DNA of 64,000 bases from positions 2,738,501-2,802,500 of the forward strand of contig JADJWT010000001.1 in assembly GCA_016716225.1 (NCBI GenBank), read 5' to 3'. The position numbers were made by a program, and so were the translations under genes. Below are positions 35,225-44,212 of the stretch, piece by piece. This DNA comes from Ignavibacteriota bacterium. GTDB taxonomy: Bacteria; Bacteroidota; Ignavibacteria; Ignavibacteriales; Melioribacteraceae. The notes under the pieces are model-generated. The model was not told the DNA's origin. It saw nothing but the letters and a program-made list of their open reading frames with translations, and ran no database searches. Within the stretch, counting starts at the first letter, position 1, and every line of letters starts with the position of its first letter.

Positions 35225-36271
35225 ATGAATAAAAAATCGAAAAAGCGAAATTTCTTCATTAAAAATTTAATCTATTCACTTGTTGCCATAATTGTATTTT
35301 TGGGCGGATACTTTTCATATATTTTCTTTTCGCCCAATTATAATGGAATACATCAACCAATACAATTAGACATTCTTCAAGGTTCTTCATTCAGCACAAT
35401 TACTGATTTATTGTATCATAAAAATGTAATTACAAATAAATTTAATTTTAAATTATCCTCATTAGTTTTTAGCGCACATAAAAATATTAAAGCCGGCAGA
35501 TATGAAATTCCGGATGGAATTAGTTACTATAAATTGTTAAAATTATTAATTGAAGGCAGACCAAAAAATCAAAAATTGGTTACAATTCAAGAAGGAATTT
35601 GGCAAGAAAAATTAGCGGAATTATTAAAAATTGAATTGGGGATTGATAAAGAAAAATTTCTAAAATTATCTTCAGATGAAAAATTTATTAAAAGTCTTGA
35701 CTTAAATATCTCCAATATTGAAGGATATTTATTACCGGAAACTTACTATTTTTATGAAGGAACAAACGAAGAAGAAATTATTAAAAAACTTAGCAGCGAA
35801 TTGAGAAAAATTTTTATGAAGCCGGAAATTATTGATCAAATGAAATATTTAAATATGGATCAAAATCAAATTTTAACAATGGCTTCAATTATTGATGGCG
35901 AATCAAATCAAATTTCCGAATTTAAAAGAATTGCCGGAGTTTATTATAATCGATTAAAAAATAATTGGAAGCTGCAAGCTGATCCAACAGTTCAATATTT
36001 ATTGAGGCAAAGAGGCGATAAAATAAATCAAATACTTTATAAGGATTTAGAAATAGATTCAAAATTTAATACATATTTGTATTATGGATTGCCTCCGGCT
36101 CCAATTAATAATCCCGGCAAAGAAGCTATAATGGCGGCGTTGTTTCCTGAAGAACATAATTATTTTTATTTTGTTGCTGATGGAAAAGGTAGACATGTAT
36201 TTTCAGAATCGTCAAGAGAACATCAAAATCAAGTTAATAGGTATAGAATTTGGCGCGAAAACAACAAATAA
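35225..36271 (+). CDS. mltG: Endolytic murein transglycosylase MltG (YceG-like)
   Basis: 348 residues: single TM helix (about 12-34), LysM-like region, then the YceG domain with EGYLLPETYYFY, MASIIDGES…AGVYYNRL, QADPTVQYLL, YYGLPPAPINNPGKEAI and YFYFVADGKGRHVF. Cleaves nascent glycan strands at the inner membrane and sets their length. The residue aligning with the catalytic Glu of the E. coli enzyme (ASIVEKE) is Asp224 here, with Glu226 kept. Its 3' end overlaps the next lipoprotein gene by 22 bases. Confidence 0.92.
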   Translation: MNKKSKKRNFFIKNLIYSLVAIIVFLGGYFSYIFFSPNYNGIHQPIQLDILQGSSFSTITDLLYHKNVITNKFNFKLSSLVFSAHKNIKAGRYEIPDGISYYKLLKLLIEGRPKNQKLVTIQEGIWQEKLAELLKIELGIDKEKFLKLSSDEKFIKSLDLNISNIEGYLLPETYYFYEGTNEEEIIKKLSSELRKIFMKPEIIDQMKYLNMDQNQILTMASIIDGESNQISEFKRIAGVYYNRLKNNWKLQADPTVQYLLRQRGDKINQILYKDLEIDSKFNTYLYYGLPPAPINNPGKEAIMAALFPEEHNYFYFVADGKGRHVFSESSREHQNQVNRYRIWRENNK

Positions 36272-37923
36272 AATCAATCATAATTTTGATTCTTAATTTC
36301 TTACTCTTGAGTTGTGCAAATCAACTTTCACCGCCCGGTGGAGAAAAAGATATTATTCCTCCAAAAATTATTTCTTCATATCCGGAAAATGGAAAAATAA
36401 ATTTTAGCGATAATTATATTGAGCTGACATTTTCGGAATACGTTAATAAAAGAACGATAAATGATGCATTTTTCATATCACCAATTTTGGAAAACAATCC
36501 GGAATTTTCTTGGACGAATAAATCAGTTGAAATATCTTTCGATGAAAAACTAAAGGAAAATACAACTTACTCAATAGTTATCGGAACCGAAGTTGCCGAT
36601 ATAAATAATAACAATAAAATGAGCGAACCATTTATTTTAACTTTTTCCACCGGAAGTAAAATTGATAGTGGAAGCATTAGCGGAAAAGTATTTGCGGATA
36701 AAGTTGATGGGACAATGATTTTTGCTTATTCCAATAAAAACGATACTTTAAATATTTACAAAAAAAAACCAGATTATGTTTCTCAAGTAAATAAAAAAGG
36801 TGAATTTACAATTAATGGTTTGGCAAATGGAATTTACGAAATCTTTGCTGTTAAAGATGAATTTAAAAATTTGGTTTATGATAAAGGTAATGATTTAATT
36901 GGATATTCTACCAGTAGTATTACTGTTGCAGATTCTCAAAATAAAATTGAAAATATAAATTTTTTCTTAACCAATGAAGATACTCTTGCACCAAATTTTC
37001 AATCAATTACGATGACGGATAAAAACCATATTGTGATTGAATTTAATGAGCCGATTGATAGTTCAAAATTAAGTTCAAAGAATTTTGTCATCGTAGATTC
37101 AACCCAAAATTTAACTTTCGAAATTAAAAAAATATTTAAAGGTAATCCCAATAAAAGTGAATATATTCTCTGTGTATCTGATTCGTTAAATCCGGAAAAT
37201 AATATTTATTTAATTGCTCAGAATATTCTTGATCGTTATAAAAATGAATTAGTAAATTCAAGCAACAGTTTTACACCAAGTGAAAAAGTTGATACAAATT
37301 TTATAAAAATTTCGAAACTAGTTACTGAATACACGAGCAATACAATTGATTATCAATCTCCAAGTTTTATAATAAATTTTTCAGATGCTTTAAGTGATTC
37401 CAATATATCAAATAAAATTGCATTTCTTGATCCGGATAGTAATTCAATCTCCTTTAATTTTATAAAAATAGATGATGCTTCAGTAAAAATAATTCCAATA
37501 AGTGATTTAAAACCAAAATCTATTTATAAAATTAAAATTGATTTTAAGAATATAATTGATTTGGCTGGAAATAAAGTTGATACCGTTATGATCAATAAAA
37601 TCAGTACTATTAGTAACATGGAATTTTCCGGAGTAAGCGGAATTGTAAAATCTAAAAGTAAGAATCCAAAAGTTGTCTTAAACAGTTTAGAAAAAAAACA
37701 TACAAAAATCCAAAAGGAAATTACCAAAGAAGGTATTTTTAGTTTTGAGAGAATAAATCCGGGAAAATATTTAATGTGGATTTATAACGATTCGGATTCC
37801 AACAATATTTATACATTTGGAAACTTTGATTCACTAAAATATTCTGAAGAATTTAAATTTTATCCGGATACACTAAACTTAAGACCACGCTGGCCAATCG
37901 GCGATATTGAAATAGAATTTTAA
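36250..37923 (+). CDS. Lipoprotein with Ig-like (Big_5-type) domains
   Basis: 557 residues from TTG 36250, overlapping the end of mltG. Type II signal peptide with lipobox LLSC followed by ANQLSPPGGEKD, the usual start of a Bacteroidota lipoprotein family whose first repeat is a Big_5 Ig-like fold (PPKIISSYPENGKINF … TTYSIVIGTEVADINNN). A carboxypeptidase-regulatory-like segment (SISGKVFADK) and two further Ig-like stretches follow (LAPNFQSITMTD, SPSFIINFSDALSD). Probably a surface or periplasmic structural lipoprotein; no enzymatic motif is seen. Confidence 0.8.
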   Translation: MARKQQIKSIIILILNFLLLSCANQLSPPGGEKDIIPPKIISSYPENGKINFSDNYIELTFSEYVNKRTINDAFFISPILENNPEFSWTNKSVEISFDEKLKENTTYSIVIGTEVADINNNNKMSEPFILTFSTGSKIDSGSISGKVFADKVDGTMIFAYSNKNDTLNIYKKKPDYVSQVNKKGEFTINGLANGIYEIFAVKDEFKNLVYDKGNDLIGYSTSSITVADSQNKIENINFFLTNEDTLAPNFQSITMTDKNHIVIEFNEPIDSSKLSSKNFVIVDSTQNLTFEIKKIFKGNPNKSEYILCVSDSLNPENNIYLIAQNILDRYKNELVNSSNSFTPSEKVDTNFIKISKLVTEYTSNTIDYQSPSFIINFSDALSDSNISNKIAFLDPDSNSISFNFIKIDDASVKIIPISDLKPKSIYKIKIDFKNIIDLAGNKVDTVMINKISTISNMEFSGVSGIVKSKSKNPKVVLNSLEKKHTKIQKEITKEGIFSFERINPGKYLMWIYNDSDSNNIYTFGNFDSLKYSEEFKFYPDTLNLRPRWPIGDIEIEF

Positions 37924-37938
37924 ATAATTGAGAAAATT

Positions 37939-39771
37939 ATGAATGAACAATTAATCGAATGTGTTCCAAATTTTTCTGAAGGTAAAGATTTAAATATTAT
38001 CAAACAAATTACAGATGAAATTGAAAAAGTTGAAAATGTAATACTGCTTGATGTTGATAGAGGTTCTGATATGAACAGAACGGTTGTTACATTTATTGGT
38101 GATAAAAAAGGTATTGCTGAAGCAGCATTTCAAGCAATTAAGAAAGCATCGGAATTAATTGATATGTCAAAACATTTTGGCTCGCATCCAAGAATGGGTG
38201 CAACAGATGTTTGTCCCTTTATTCCGGTAAATGGAATTAGTATTGACGAATGTATTCAGCTTTCCAAAGATGTTGCTAAAAGAGTTGGAGATGAATTGAA
38301 TATTCCCGTTTATTTATATGAAAAATCTGCTCAAAAATTTGAAAGAAAAAATTTAGCAGTTATTAGAAAAGGTGAGTATGAAGGATTGCAAGAAAAAATA
38401 AAAGATGAAAATTGGAAACCCGATTATGGTCCGGCAGAATTTAATAAAAAAAGTGGGGCAACAGTTATTGGTGTTAGAGAATTTTTGATTGCGTATAATA
38501 TAAACCTTAATACCCGAGAAAAACTTCATGCAATTGATATTGCATATGAATTAAGAGAGAAAGGAAGATCAGCAAGAAAACCAGTTTCACATCCATATTA
38601 TTATAAAAGTGAAAATGTTGTAAAATATGAAAGTGATTCATATCCTTGCGGGGATTGTGATTTTATTGGACAATCAATTTCAGATACAATTCAACATTGT
38701 ACTGAAATTCATAATTATGATTTAAATGAATTGTTAAAACTAAATGATATAAATCCGGAATTTCCCGAAGGTGAATCAGTAAAAAAGAATGGAATGTTCA
38801 AACATTGTAAAGCAATTGGTTGGATGGTTAAAGATTTTGATAGGGTTCAAATATCAATAAATTTAACTGATTACAATGTTACATCAATGCATCATGTTTT
38901 GGAGGCAGCAAGAAAATTAGCATTTGACAGAGGTTTAATTGTTACCGGAAGTGAAATTGTTGGAATGGTTCCATTTAAAGCCTTATTGGAAACTGGTAAA
39001 TTTTATCTTCAGAAGCAAGGAAGATCAACTGGAATTCCAATCAAAGATATTTTACATACTGCTGTTCAATCACTTGGATTGGAAGATGTAACAAAATTTA
39101 AAATTGATGAAAGAGTTTTAGGTTTGCCAAAAAATAATTCAGATGCATTAATTGAAATGAAATTAAATGATTTTGTTGATGAAGTTTCGCGAGAAACACC
39201 AGCACCGGGCGGTGGATCAATCGCAGCTTTAGCGGGAGCTTTAGGCGCTGCTTTATCATCTATGGTAAGTAATTTATCAACTTACAAAAAAGGTAGTGAA
39301 AATATTGATGAACTTTTGAATAATTGTGCAAATGAATGTCAGCAAATTAAAAATGAATTATTAAATGCTGTTGATGAAGACACTCAAGCATTTAACGATT
39401 ACATTTCTGCAAAGAAATTACCAAATAGTTCAAATGAAGAAAAGGTACTAAGAAATTCTGCAATTCTGGAAGGCTTAAAAAAAGCAGTTAGTGTTCCACT
39501 TAGAACTGCTGAATTATCTTTAAGAATAATTGAAATCTCACAAATTGTTGTTAAGTATGGAAATCCTAATTCTATTACTGATGTTGGAGTTGGGGCACAA
39601 ATGGCTTATTCTGGCGTACTGGGCGGAATTTATAATGTGCTTATAAATCTTAAAGAAATTAAGGATGAGAATTTCAAAATATTAATGAAAGAAAAATGCT
39701 CTTTAATAAAAGTTGATGCACAAAATAAATTGAATGAAGTTTTAAATTACGTTGAGTCAAAAATTCTTTGA
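37939..39771 (+). CDS. ftcD: Bifunctional glutamate formiminotransferase / formimino-THF cyclodeaminase with a C2H2-like insert
   Basis: 610 residues, longer than typical fusions of about 540. Formiminotransferase N and C domains at about 3-180 and 181-385 (CVPNFSEG, catalytic His83 in GSHPRMGATD) and cyclodeaminase domain at about 400-610 (TPAPGGGSIAALAGALGAAL). Converts formimino-glutamate plus THF to 5,10-methenyl-THF, ending histidine degradation. An insert at about 213-285 carries Cys237-x2-Cys240-x12-His253-x4-His258, a classic zinc-finger pattern, between REKGRSAR and KAIGWMVKDF. Other histidine-degradation genes are not in the window. Confidence 0.92.
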   Translation: MNEQLIECVPNFSEGKDLNIIKQITDEIEKVENVILLDVDRGSDMNRTVVTFIGDKKGIAEAAFQAIKKASELIDMSKHFGSHPRMGATDVCPFIPVNGISIDECIQLSKDVAKRVGDELNIPVYLYEKSAQKFERKNLAVIRKGEYEGLQEKIKDENWKPDYGPAEFNKKSGATVIGVREFLIAYNINLNTREKLHAIDIAYELREKGRSARKPVSHPYYYKSENVVKYESDSYPCGDCDFIGQSISDTIQHCTEIHNYDLNELLKLNDINPEFPEGESVKKNGMFKHCKAIGWMVKDFDRVQISINLTDYNVTSMHHVLEAARKLAFDRGLIVTGSEIVGMVPFKALLETGKFYLQKQGRSTGIPIKDILHTAVQSLGLEDVTKFKIDERVLGLPKNNSDALIEMKLNDFVDEVSRETPAPGGGSIAALAGALGAALSSMVSNLSTYKKGSENIDELLNNCANECQQIKNELLNAVDEDTQAFNDYISAKKLPNSSNEEKVLRNSAILEGLKKAVSVPLRTAELSLRIIEISQIVVKYGNPNSITDVGVGAQMAYSGVLGGIYNVLINLKEIKDENFKILMKEKCSLIKVDAQNKLNEVLNYVESKIL

Positions 39772-39899
39772 AAATTAATTTGCCTTTCATAAAATATATT
39801 TGGTTATTAGAAATAGAAAAATCATGAAATAAAATAGTTCAGAAATCACTTTTAATTTTATTATAAATAAAATATTACAACTACTAACGAGGAGGAAAT

Positions 39900-40361
39900 A
39901 TGAAAGCTTCGTGGTTGTTTATAAGTGTTTTTGTCCTAAATCAAATATTACCAACTGTTAACATTTCACAAAATTTAAAAGTATATCAAATTATTGGAAA
40001 GAAAATTGATTTCGTAATTTCAAAATTCGGTAAACCAATTCATCAAGATCGAAGTAATCCAAATATGCAATGTTTTTTCTACAAGACAAAAAATTCGCAA
40101 TCTGTTTTTGTATCTGATAAGGAGGGAATCTTTCAAGCTGAATGTTCAATTTCCTTTGATAATAAAAAAACTGCGAATAATGAACTTTCCAATCTTATTG
40201 AAAAATGTAAAAATGAAGGTTATGATATTGATACAATAAATGCAGCAGAGTATGATTTGACTTCTTCGAGCGTTAAAATTAATGCAACACTTTTTGAAAA
40301 TAACTTCTCGAAGAAATATGAAATTAAAGTAAAAGCAAATAAATCGGTTGGATTAAAGTAA
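39900..40361 (+). CDS. Small exported protein of unknown function
   Basis: 153 residues with a likely signal peptide (about 1-22, no lipobox). The mature part is mixed alpha/beta: a short motif VISKFGKPIHQDRSNPNMQCFFY suggests the 'SmpA/OmlA-like' fold of small envelope proteins (G.P….R….….Y), but that is only a resemblance. Preceded by a strong GAGGAGG Shine-Dalgarno and a 128-base leader in which I see no further feature. Its stop abuts the purU stop on the opposite strand. Confidence 0.6.
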   Translation: MKASWLFISVFVLNQILPTVNISQNLKVYQIIGKKIDFVISKFGKPIHQDRSNPNMQCFFYKTKNSQSVFVSDKEGIFQAECSISFDNKKTANNELSNLIEKCKNEGYDIDTINAAEYDLTSSSVKINATLFENNFSKKYEIKVKANKSVGLK

Positions 40362-41219
40362 TTAAAAAATAATAGTTTTTTTTCCATAAACTAAAATTCT
40401 GTTTTGGCTTTGAAATAATAATGCACGAGCCAAAACTAATCTTTCCAAATCTCTTCCTTTAATAATTAAATCTTTCAAAGAATCATTGTGCGAAATCCGA
40501 ATTATATCTTGCTCGATTATTGGTCCTTCGTCAAGTTCATTTGTAACAAAATGACTTGTTGCGCCGATTATTTTAACACCTCTTTCATAAGCTTGTTTAT
40601 AAGGATTTCCACCAATAAAAGCGGGAAGAAATGAGTGATGAATATTAATAATTTTATTCGGATATTCTTTTACAAAATCTGAAGATAAAATTTGCATATA
40701 TCTTGCAAGCACAATTGAATCAATTTTATTTTCTTTTAAAAGAGCGATTTCTTTTTTTTCAATATCCAGTTTATTGTTTGGCATAATTTCAAAATGATGA
40801 AATGGAATTTGATAATTTTCAGTAAGTGATCTTAATTCAGTATGATTAGAAATTACCAATTTGATATTAATATTATATTCATTCAAATTATTGCGCCAAA
40901 GAATTTCATTTAAGCAGTGATCATATTTAGAAACAAAAATTGCAACATTCTGTTTTTCATCTTCAAAATTTATTTTCCAATTAGCAGAAATGTGCAAAGC
41001 TAAATTTGAAAATGATTCTTTTATTTTAACTTTACTTGTTTTATGTTCGTTAAAACTCCATGCAACTCTTACAAAAAACATTGATTCATTCGAATCAACA
41101 TGTTCATCAAGATCAATAATATTTCCATCAAGTTTATAAACCAACTCAGTTATTTTATATACCAATCCTTTTTGATCATTACAGCTCAAAAGTAAAATTG
41201 CAATATTATTTTTATTCAT
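40362..41219 (-). CDS. purU: Formyltetrahydrofolate deformylase
   Basis: 285 residues. N-terminal ACT domain (about 5-85, LLSCNDQKGLVYKITELV) and C-terminal formyl-transferase fold with LARYMQILS, INIHHSFLPAFIGGNPY, GATSHFVTNELDEGPII (catalytic His and Asp). Hydrolyses 10-formyl-THF to THF and formate, often balancing one-carbon pools. It converges directly on the small exported protein gene. It lies near ftcD, another folate one-carbon enzyme, but in opposite orientation. Confidence 0.95.
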   Translation of the reverse strand: MNKNNIAILLLSCNDQKGLVYKITELVYKLDGNIIDLDEHVDSNESMFFVRVAWSFNEHKTSKVKIKESFSNLALHISANWKINFEDEKQNVAIFVSKYDHCLNEILWRNNLNEYNINIKLVISNHTELRSLTENYQIPFHHFEIMPNNKLDIEKKEIALLKENKIDSIVLARYMQILSSDFVKEYPNKIINIHHSFLPAFIGGNPYKQAYERGVKIIGATSHFVTNELDEGPIIEQDIIRISHNDSLKDLIIKGRDLERLVLARALLFQSQNRILVYGKKTIIF

Positions 41220-41355
41220 AAATTTTGTGGTTTGTTTCTTTCTAAAAAAAAATGTTATTTAACTAAATAAAATTTCAAACTTCTTTCAAAAAAATATCAG
41301 AAATAATAACAAAAAAATAATCATAAATTGAGTTAATGAATAACGGAGTTTAAAA

Positions 41356-43941
41356 ATGAAAAAATTATTTAAAATTTTGGGGATTATATTAGTTTTATTT
41401 TTGCTTACACTTTTTATTATTCCGTTTTTCTTTAAATCGCAGATTACAGATTTGATAAAATATGAAGCAAATAAAAACTTAAATGCAAAATTAAATTTTA
41501 GTGATGTAGGTTTAAATCTGTTTTCAAACTTTCCAAATTTGTCACTTTCATTAAGTGATTTAGCAATTGTAAACAAAGCCCCGTTTGAAGGAGATACAAT
41601 TTTCAGCAGCTCAAATTTAGGTGTTTCAATTGATTTGATGAGTGTAATAAGCGGTGAAAAAATTAAAATTAATTCATTCAAATTAGATGATCCAAAAATT
41701 CTAATTTATATTCTTAAAGATAGTTCGGCAAATTATAAAATCTTTCAGGAGAGTAACGAGCAAGATACTGCTAAAAAAACTGATGAAGGAAATTTATCAA
41801 TCAATTTAAATTCATATGCAATCACGAATGGTAAAATTGCTTTTATTGATCAAACATCAAACATTATTGCTGCAATTAGTGGTTTAAATCATTTTGGTGA
41901 AGGAGATTTTAGTAAAGATCAATTTCTACTAAATACAAAAACTGAAGTAAATGAATTAACTTTTGAAATGGAAGGAGTTAAATATTTAAATCAAGTTAAA
42001 GCAGATTTAGCAATGGATCTTGATGTAAATATGAATGAGAAAATATTTCTACTAAAAAATAATCAGCTAAAAATAAATAATCTAATTTTCAATTTAGATG
42101 GTGGTGTGGAAATGCCGAATGAAGAAATTTATGTTGAATTTAAATTTGATGCACCAACTTCAAATTTTAAAGATATACTTTCGCTTATTCCAACAATTTA
42201 TAAAAATAATTTTGCCGAATTAAAAGCAAGTGGAACAGCAAGTTTAAATGGAATGGTAAAAGGAAAAATGGGAAATGAAATTATTCCAGCTTTTGATATA
42301 AAATTAAAAATTGATAATGCAGACTTTAGTTATCCGGAATTACCTTTACCTGTAAAGAATGTAAATGTTGATTTGGTTTTAGAAAATAAGGATGGACAAA
42401 TAAACAATACAATTATTGATTTAAGAAAAATTCATTTTGAATTGGGTAAAGATCCTTTTGATGCAAAATTAAAAATGACAAATATTAAAGAATCGCCTTT
42501 TGTTGATGCGTTTATAAATGGAACAATTAATTTTGACAATTTGAAAAATGCAATAAAGTTAGAAAATGTAAATACTTTAAGTGGAATTATTATAGCTGAC
42601 ATTAGTTTCACCGGAAATTTGCAAACAGAAAAGCAGAATTATGAAAATTTAAATGCCAAAGGAAAATTGAGTTTGCAAAATTTTAAATTCAAATCGGATG
42701 AGATTAAAGAACAAATTAATATTATAAATTCCGAATTAAATTTTACACCAAAAAAAGTTGAGTTAATTTCTTTCAATTCAAAAATTGGAGAAAGTGATAT
42801 TAGAGCAAGTGGTGATTTGAACAATTTAATTTCATTTTTTCTTTCGGAAGGAACATTGTTTGGTAAACTTAGTGTTTCTTCTAATTACTTTAATCTAAAT
42901 CCATACATGAGTGATGAAACCCAAACACAGCAAGCAAATTCTGATACAACAAAAATTGCAGCTGTGAATATCCCGGCGAATATTGATTTTGTGCTCACAT
43001 CTAGTATTAAAAATTTGATTTATGATAATTTGGATATCAAAAATTTTCAAGGAAAATTAATTGTAAAAAATAGCAAAGTTGAAATGCAAAATCTTTCCAT
43101 GAATTTGATGAATGGTTCTTTATCCGGAAACGGATATTATTTTAAGGATGAATCGGTTGAAAATCCGGAAGTGAAATTTGTAATGGATATTTCTAATTTC
43201 GATATAAATAAAACATATAATTCATTTGTTACTGTTAAACAATTTGCCCCTATAGCTAAATATATTCAAGGAAATTTTAGTTCTAATTTAACTTTTACAA
43301 CAAATTTGAATAACGAATTGGTTCCGGATTGGAATACATTTAATAGTAACGGAAAATTAAATTTAGCTTCAATTGAAATCAAAAACTTCAAACCGTTTAC
43401 AACATTAGGAAATGTTTTGAAAATATCTGAATTATCAAATCCGAATATAAAAAATGTAAACCCATCCTTTAAAATAGAAAATGGAAAATTTTATATTTCT
43501 CCGATTTCATACAAAGTAGGGAATTATGATATAACATTTTCCGGTTCGAACAGTATTGATCAATCAATTGATTATGTTATGGAAATCGATGTTCCCGCAA
43601 GTAATTTAAGAAGTTCAGCAAATTCAGCAATTAGCAGTTTATTGAAAAAAGATTTGGATTTAGTTAAATCCGATAAAATAAAAATTATAGCTTTAATTGG
43701 AGGTACAATAGATTCACCAAATATAAAAACTTCAGCATCGGATATTGCTAAGGATATTGTTAGCGATGCGGTTGAAGAAGTAAAAGAAAAAGTTATTGAA
43801 GAGGTAAAGGAAAAAGTTGATTCGTTAAAAATTAAAGCTGAACAAAAGTTGAAAGAAGAAGCAAAGAAAAAAGAAGATGAGTTAAAGAAAAAATTAGAAG
43901 AAGAAGCAAAGAAGAAATTAAAAAAATTAAAACTTTGGTAA
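41356..43941 (+). CDS. AsmA-family envelope protein
   Basis: 861 residues: N-terminal TM anchor (about 4-27), then a long beta-rich repeat region with the AsmA-type N-terminus (LNFSDVGLNLFSNFPNLSLSLSDLAIVNKA) and AsmA-like C-terminal region (IENGKFYISPISYKVGNYDITFSGSNSID). The last ~75 residues form a Lys/Glu-rich coiled coil. AsmA-like proteins belong to the group proposed to form hydrophobic grooves that carry phospholipid between membranes. It is a single gene, 136 bases from purU with which it diverges. Confidence 0.82.
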   Translation: MKKLFKILGIILVLFLLTLFIIPFFFKSQITDLIKYEANKNLNAKLNFSDVGLNLFSNFPNLSLSLSDLAIVNKAPFEGDTIFSSSNLGVSIDLMSVISGEKIKINSFKLDDPKILIYILKDSSANYKIFQESNEQDTAKKTDEGNLSINLNSYAITNGKIAFIDQTSNIIAAISGLNHFGEGDFSKDQFLLNTKTEVNELTFEMEGVKYLNQVKADLAMDLDVNMNEKIFLLKNNQLKINNLIFNLDGGVEMPNEEIYVEFKFDAPTSNFKDILSLIPTIYKNNFAELKASGTASLNGMVKGKMGNEIIPAFDIKLKIDNADFSYPELPLPVKNVNVDLVLENKDGQINNTIIDLRKIHFELGKDPFDAKLKMTNIKESPFVDAFINGTINFDNLKNAIKLENVNTLSGIIIADISFTGNLQTEKQNYENLNAKGKLSLQNFKFKSDEIKEQINIINSELNFTPKKVELISFNSKIGESDIRASGDLNNLISFFLSEGTLFGKLSVSSNYFNLNPYMSDETQTQQANSDTTKIAAVNIPANIDFVLTSSIKNLIYDNLDIKNFQGKLIVKNSKVEMQNLSMNLMNGSLSGNGYYFKDESVENPEVKFVMDISNFDINKTYNSFVTVKQFAPIAKYIQGNFSSNLTFTTNLNNELVPDWNTFNSNGKLNLASIEIKNFKPFTTLGNVLKISELSNPNIKNVNPSFKIENGKFYISPISYKVGNYDITFSGSNSIDQSIDYVMEIDVPASNLRSSANSAISSLLKKDLDLVKSDKIKIIALIGGTIDSPNIKTSASDIAKDIVSDAVEEVKEKVIEEVKEKVDSLKIKAEQKLKEEAKKKEDELKKKLEEEAKKKLKKLKLW

Positions 43942-44025
43942 ATCTATTCTGAGTTTCAATTTATATTTACAGTAACTTAATTGGATTGATTAAAAAATAA
44001 AAACTTAGTAAGTTTACATATATTT

Positions 44026-44101
44026 TCATTAGGGGTGTCACAATAGTGACTGAGAGCAAACCCTTGAACCTGATCCGGGTAATGCTGGCGTAGGGAAATG
44101 A
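44026..44101 (+). promoter_or_regulatory. TPP riboswitch (THI element)
   Basis: All conserved parts are present: P1 TCATT/AATGA, P2 GGGT/ACCC, P3 GTCAC-AATA-GTGAC, the pyrimidine-sensing CTGAGA and the pyrophosphate-side ACCTGATCCGGGTAATGCTGGCGTAGGGAA, cited here as positions 44068-44097. It lies 112 bases before the TonB receptor start and just upstream of an intrinsic terminator. Thiamine pyrophosphate binding is expected to turn the operon off. Confidence 0.95.
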
Positions 44102-44115
44102 GTTCAATTCTTATT

Positions 44116-44146
44116 AAACCTTTTCTCTATGGGAATTGGTTTTTTT
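44116..44146 (+). terminator. Riboswitch expression-platform terminator
   Basis: AAACC-TT-TTCTC-TAT-GGGAA-TT-GGTTT followed by a T-run. The two paired blocks are separated by a TT/TT internal mismatch. It lies 14 bases after the TPP aptamer, so transcription attenuation is the likely mechanism. The antiterminator pairing was not worked out fully. Confidence 0.8.
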
Positions 44147-44212
44147 ATTTATCAATTCTCATCTCAAAAATCTCTTAATGAAAATTCATTTTAAAAGTTG
44201 AAAGGAATTTTC

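Noticed and set aside
39772..39899. Possible small RNA in the 128-base gap before the small exported protein
   Set aside because: No stable stem, T-run or conserved motif was seen beyond the Shine-Dalgarno.
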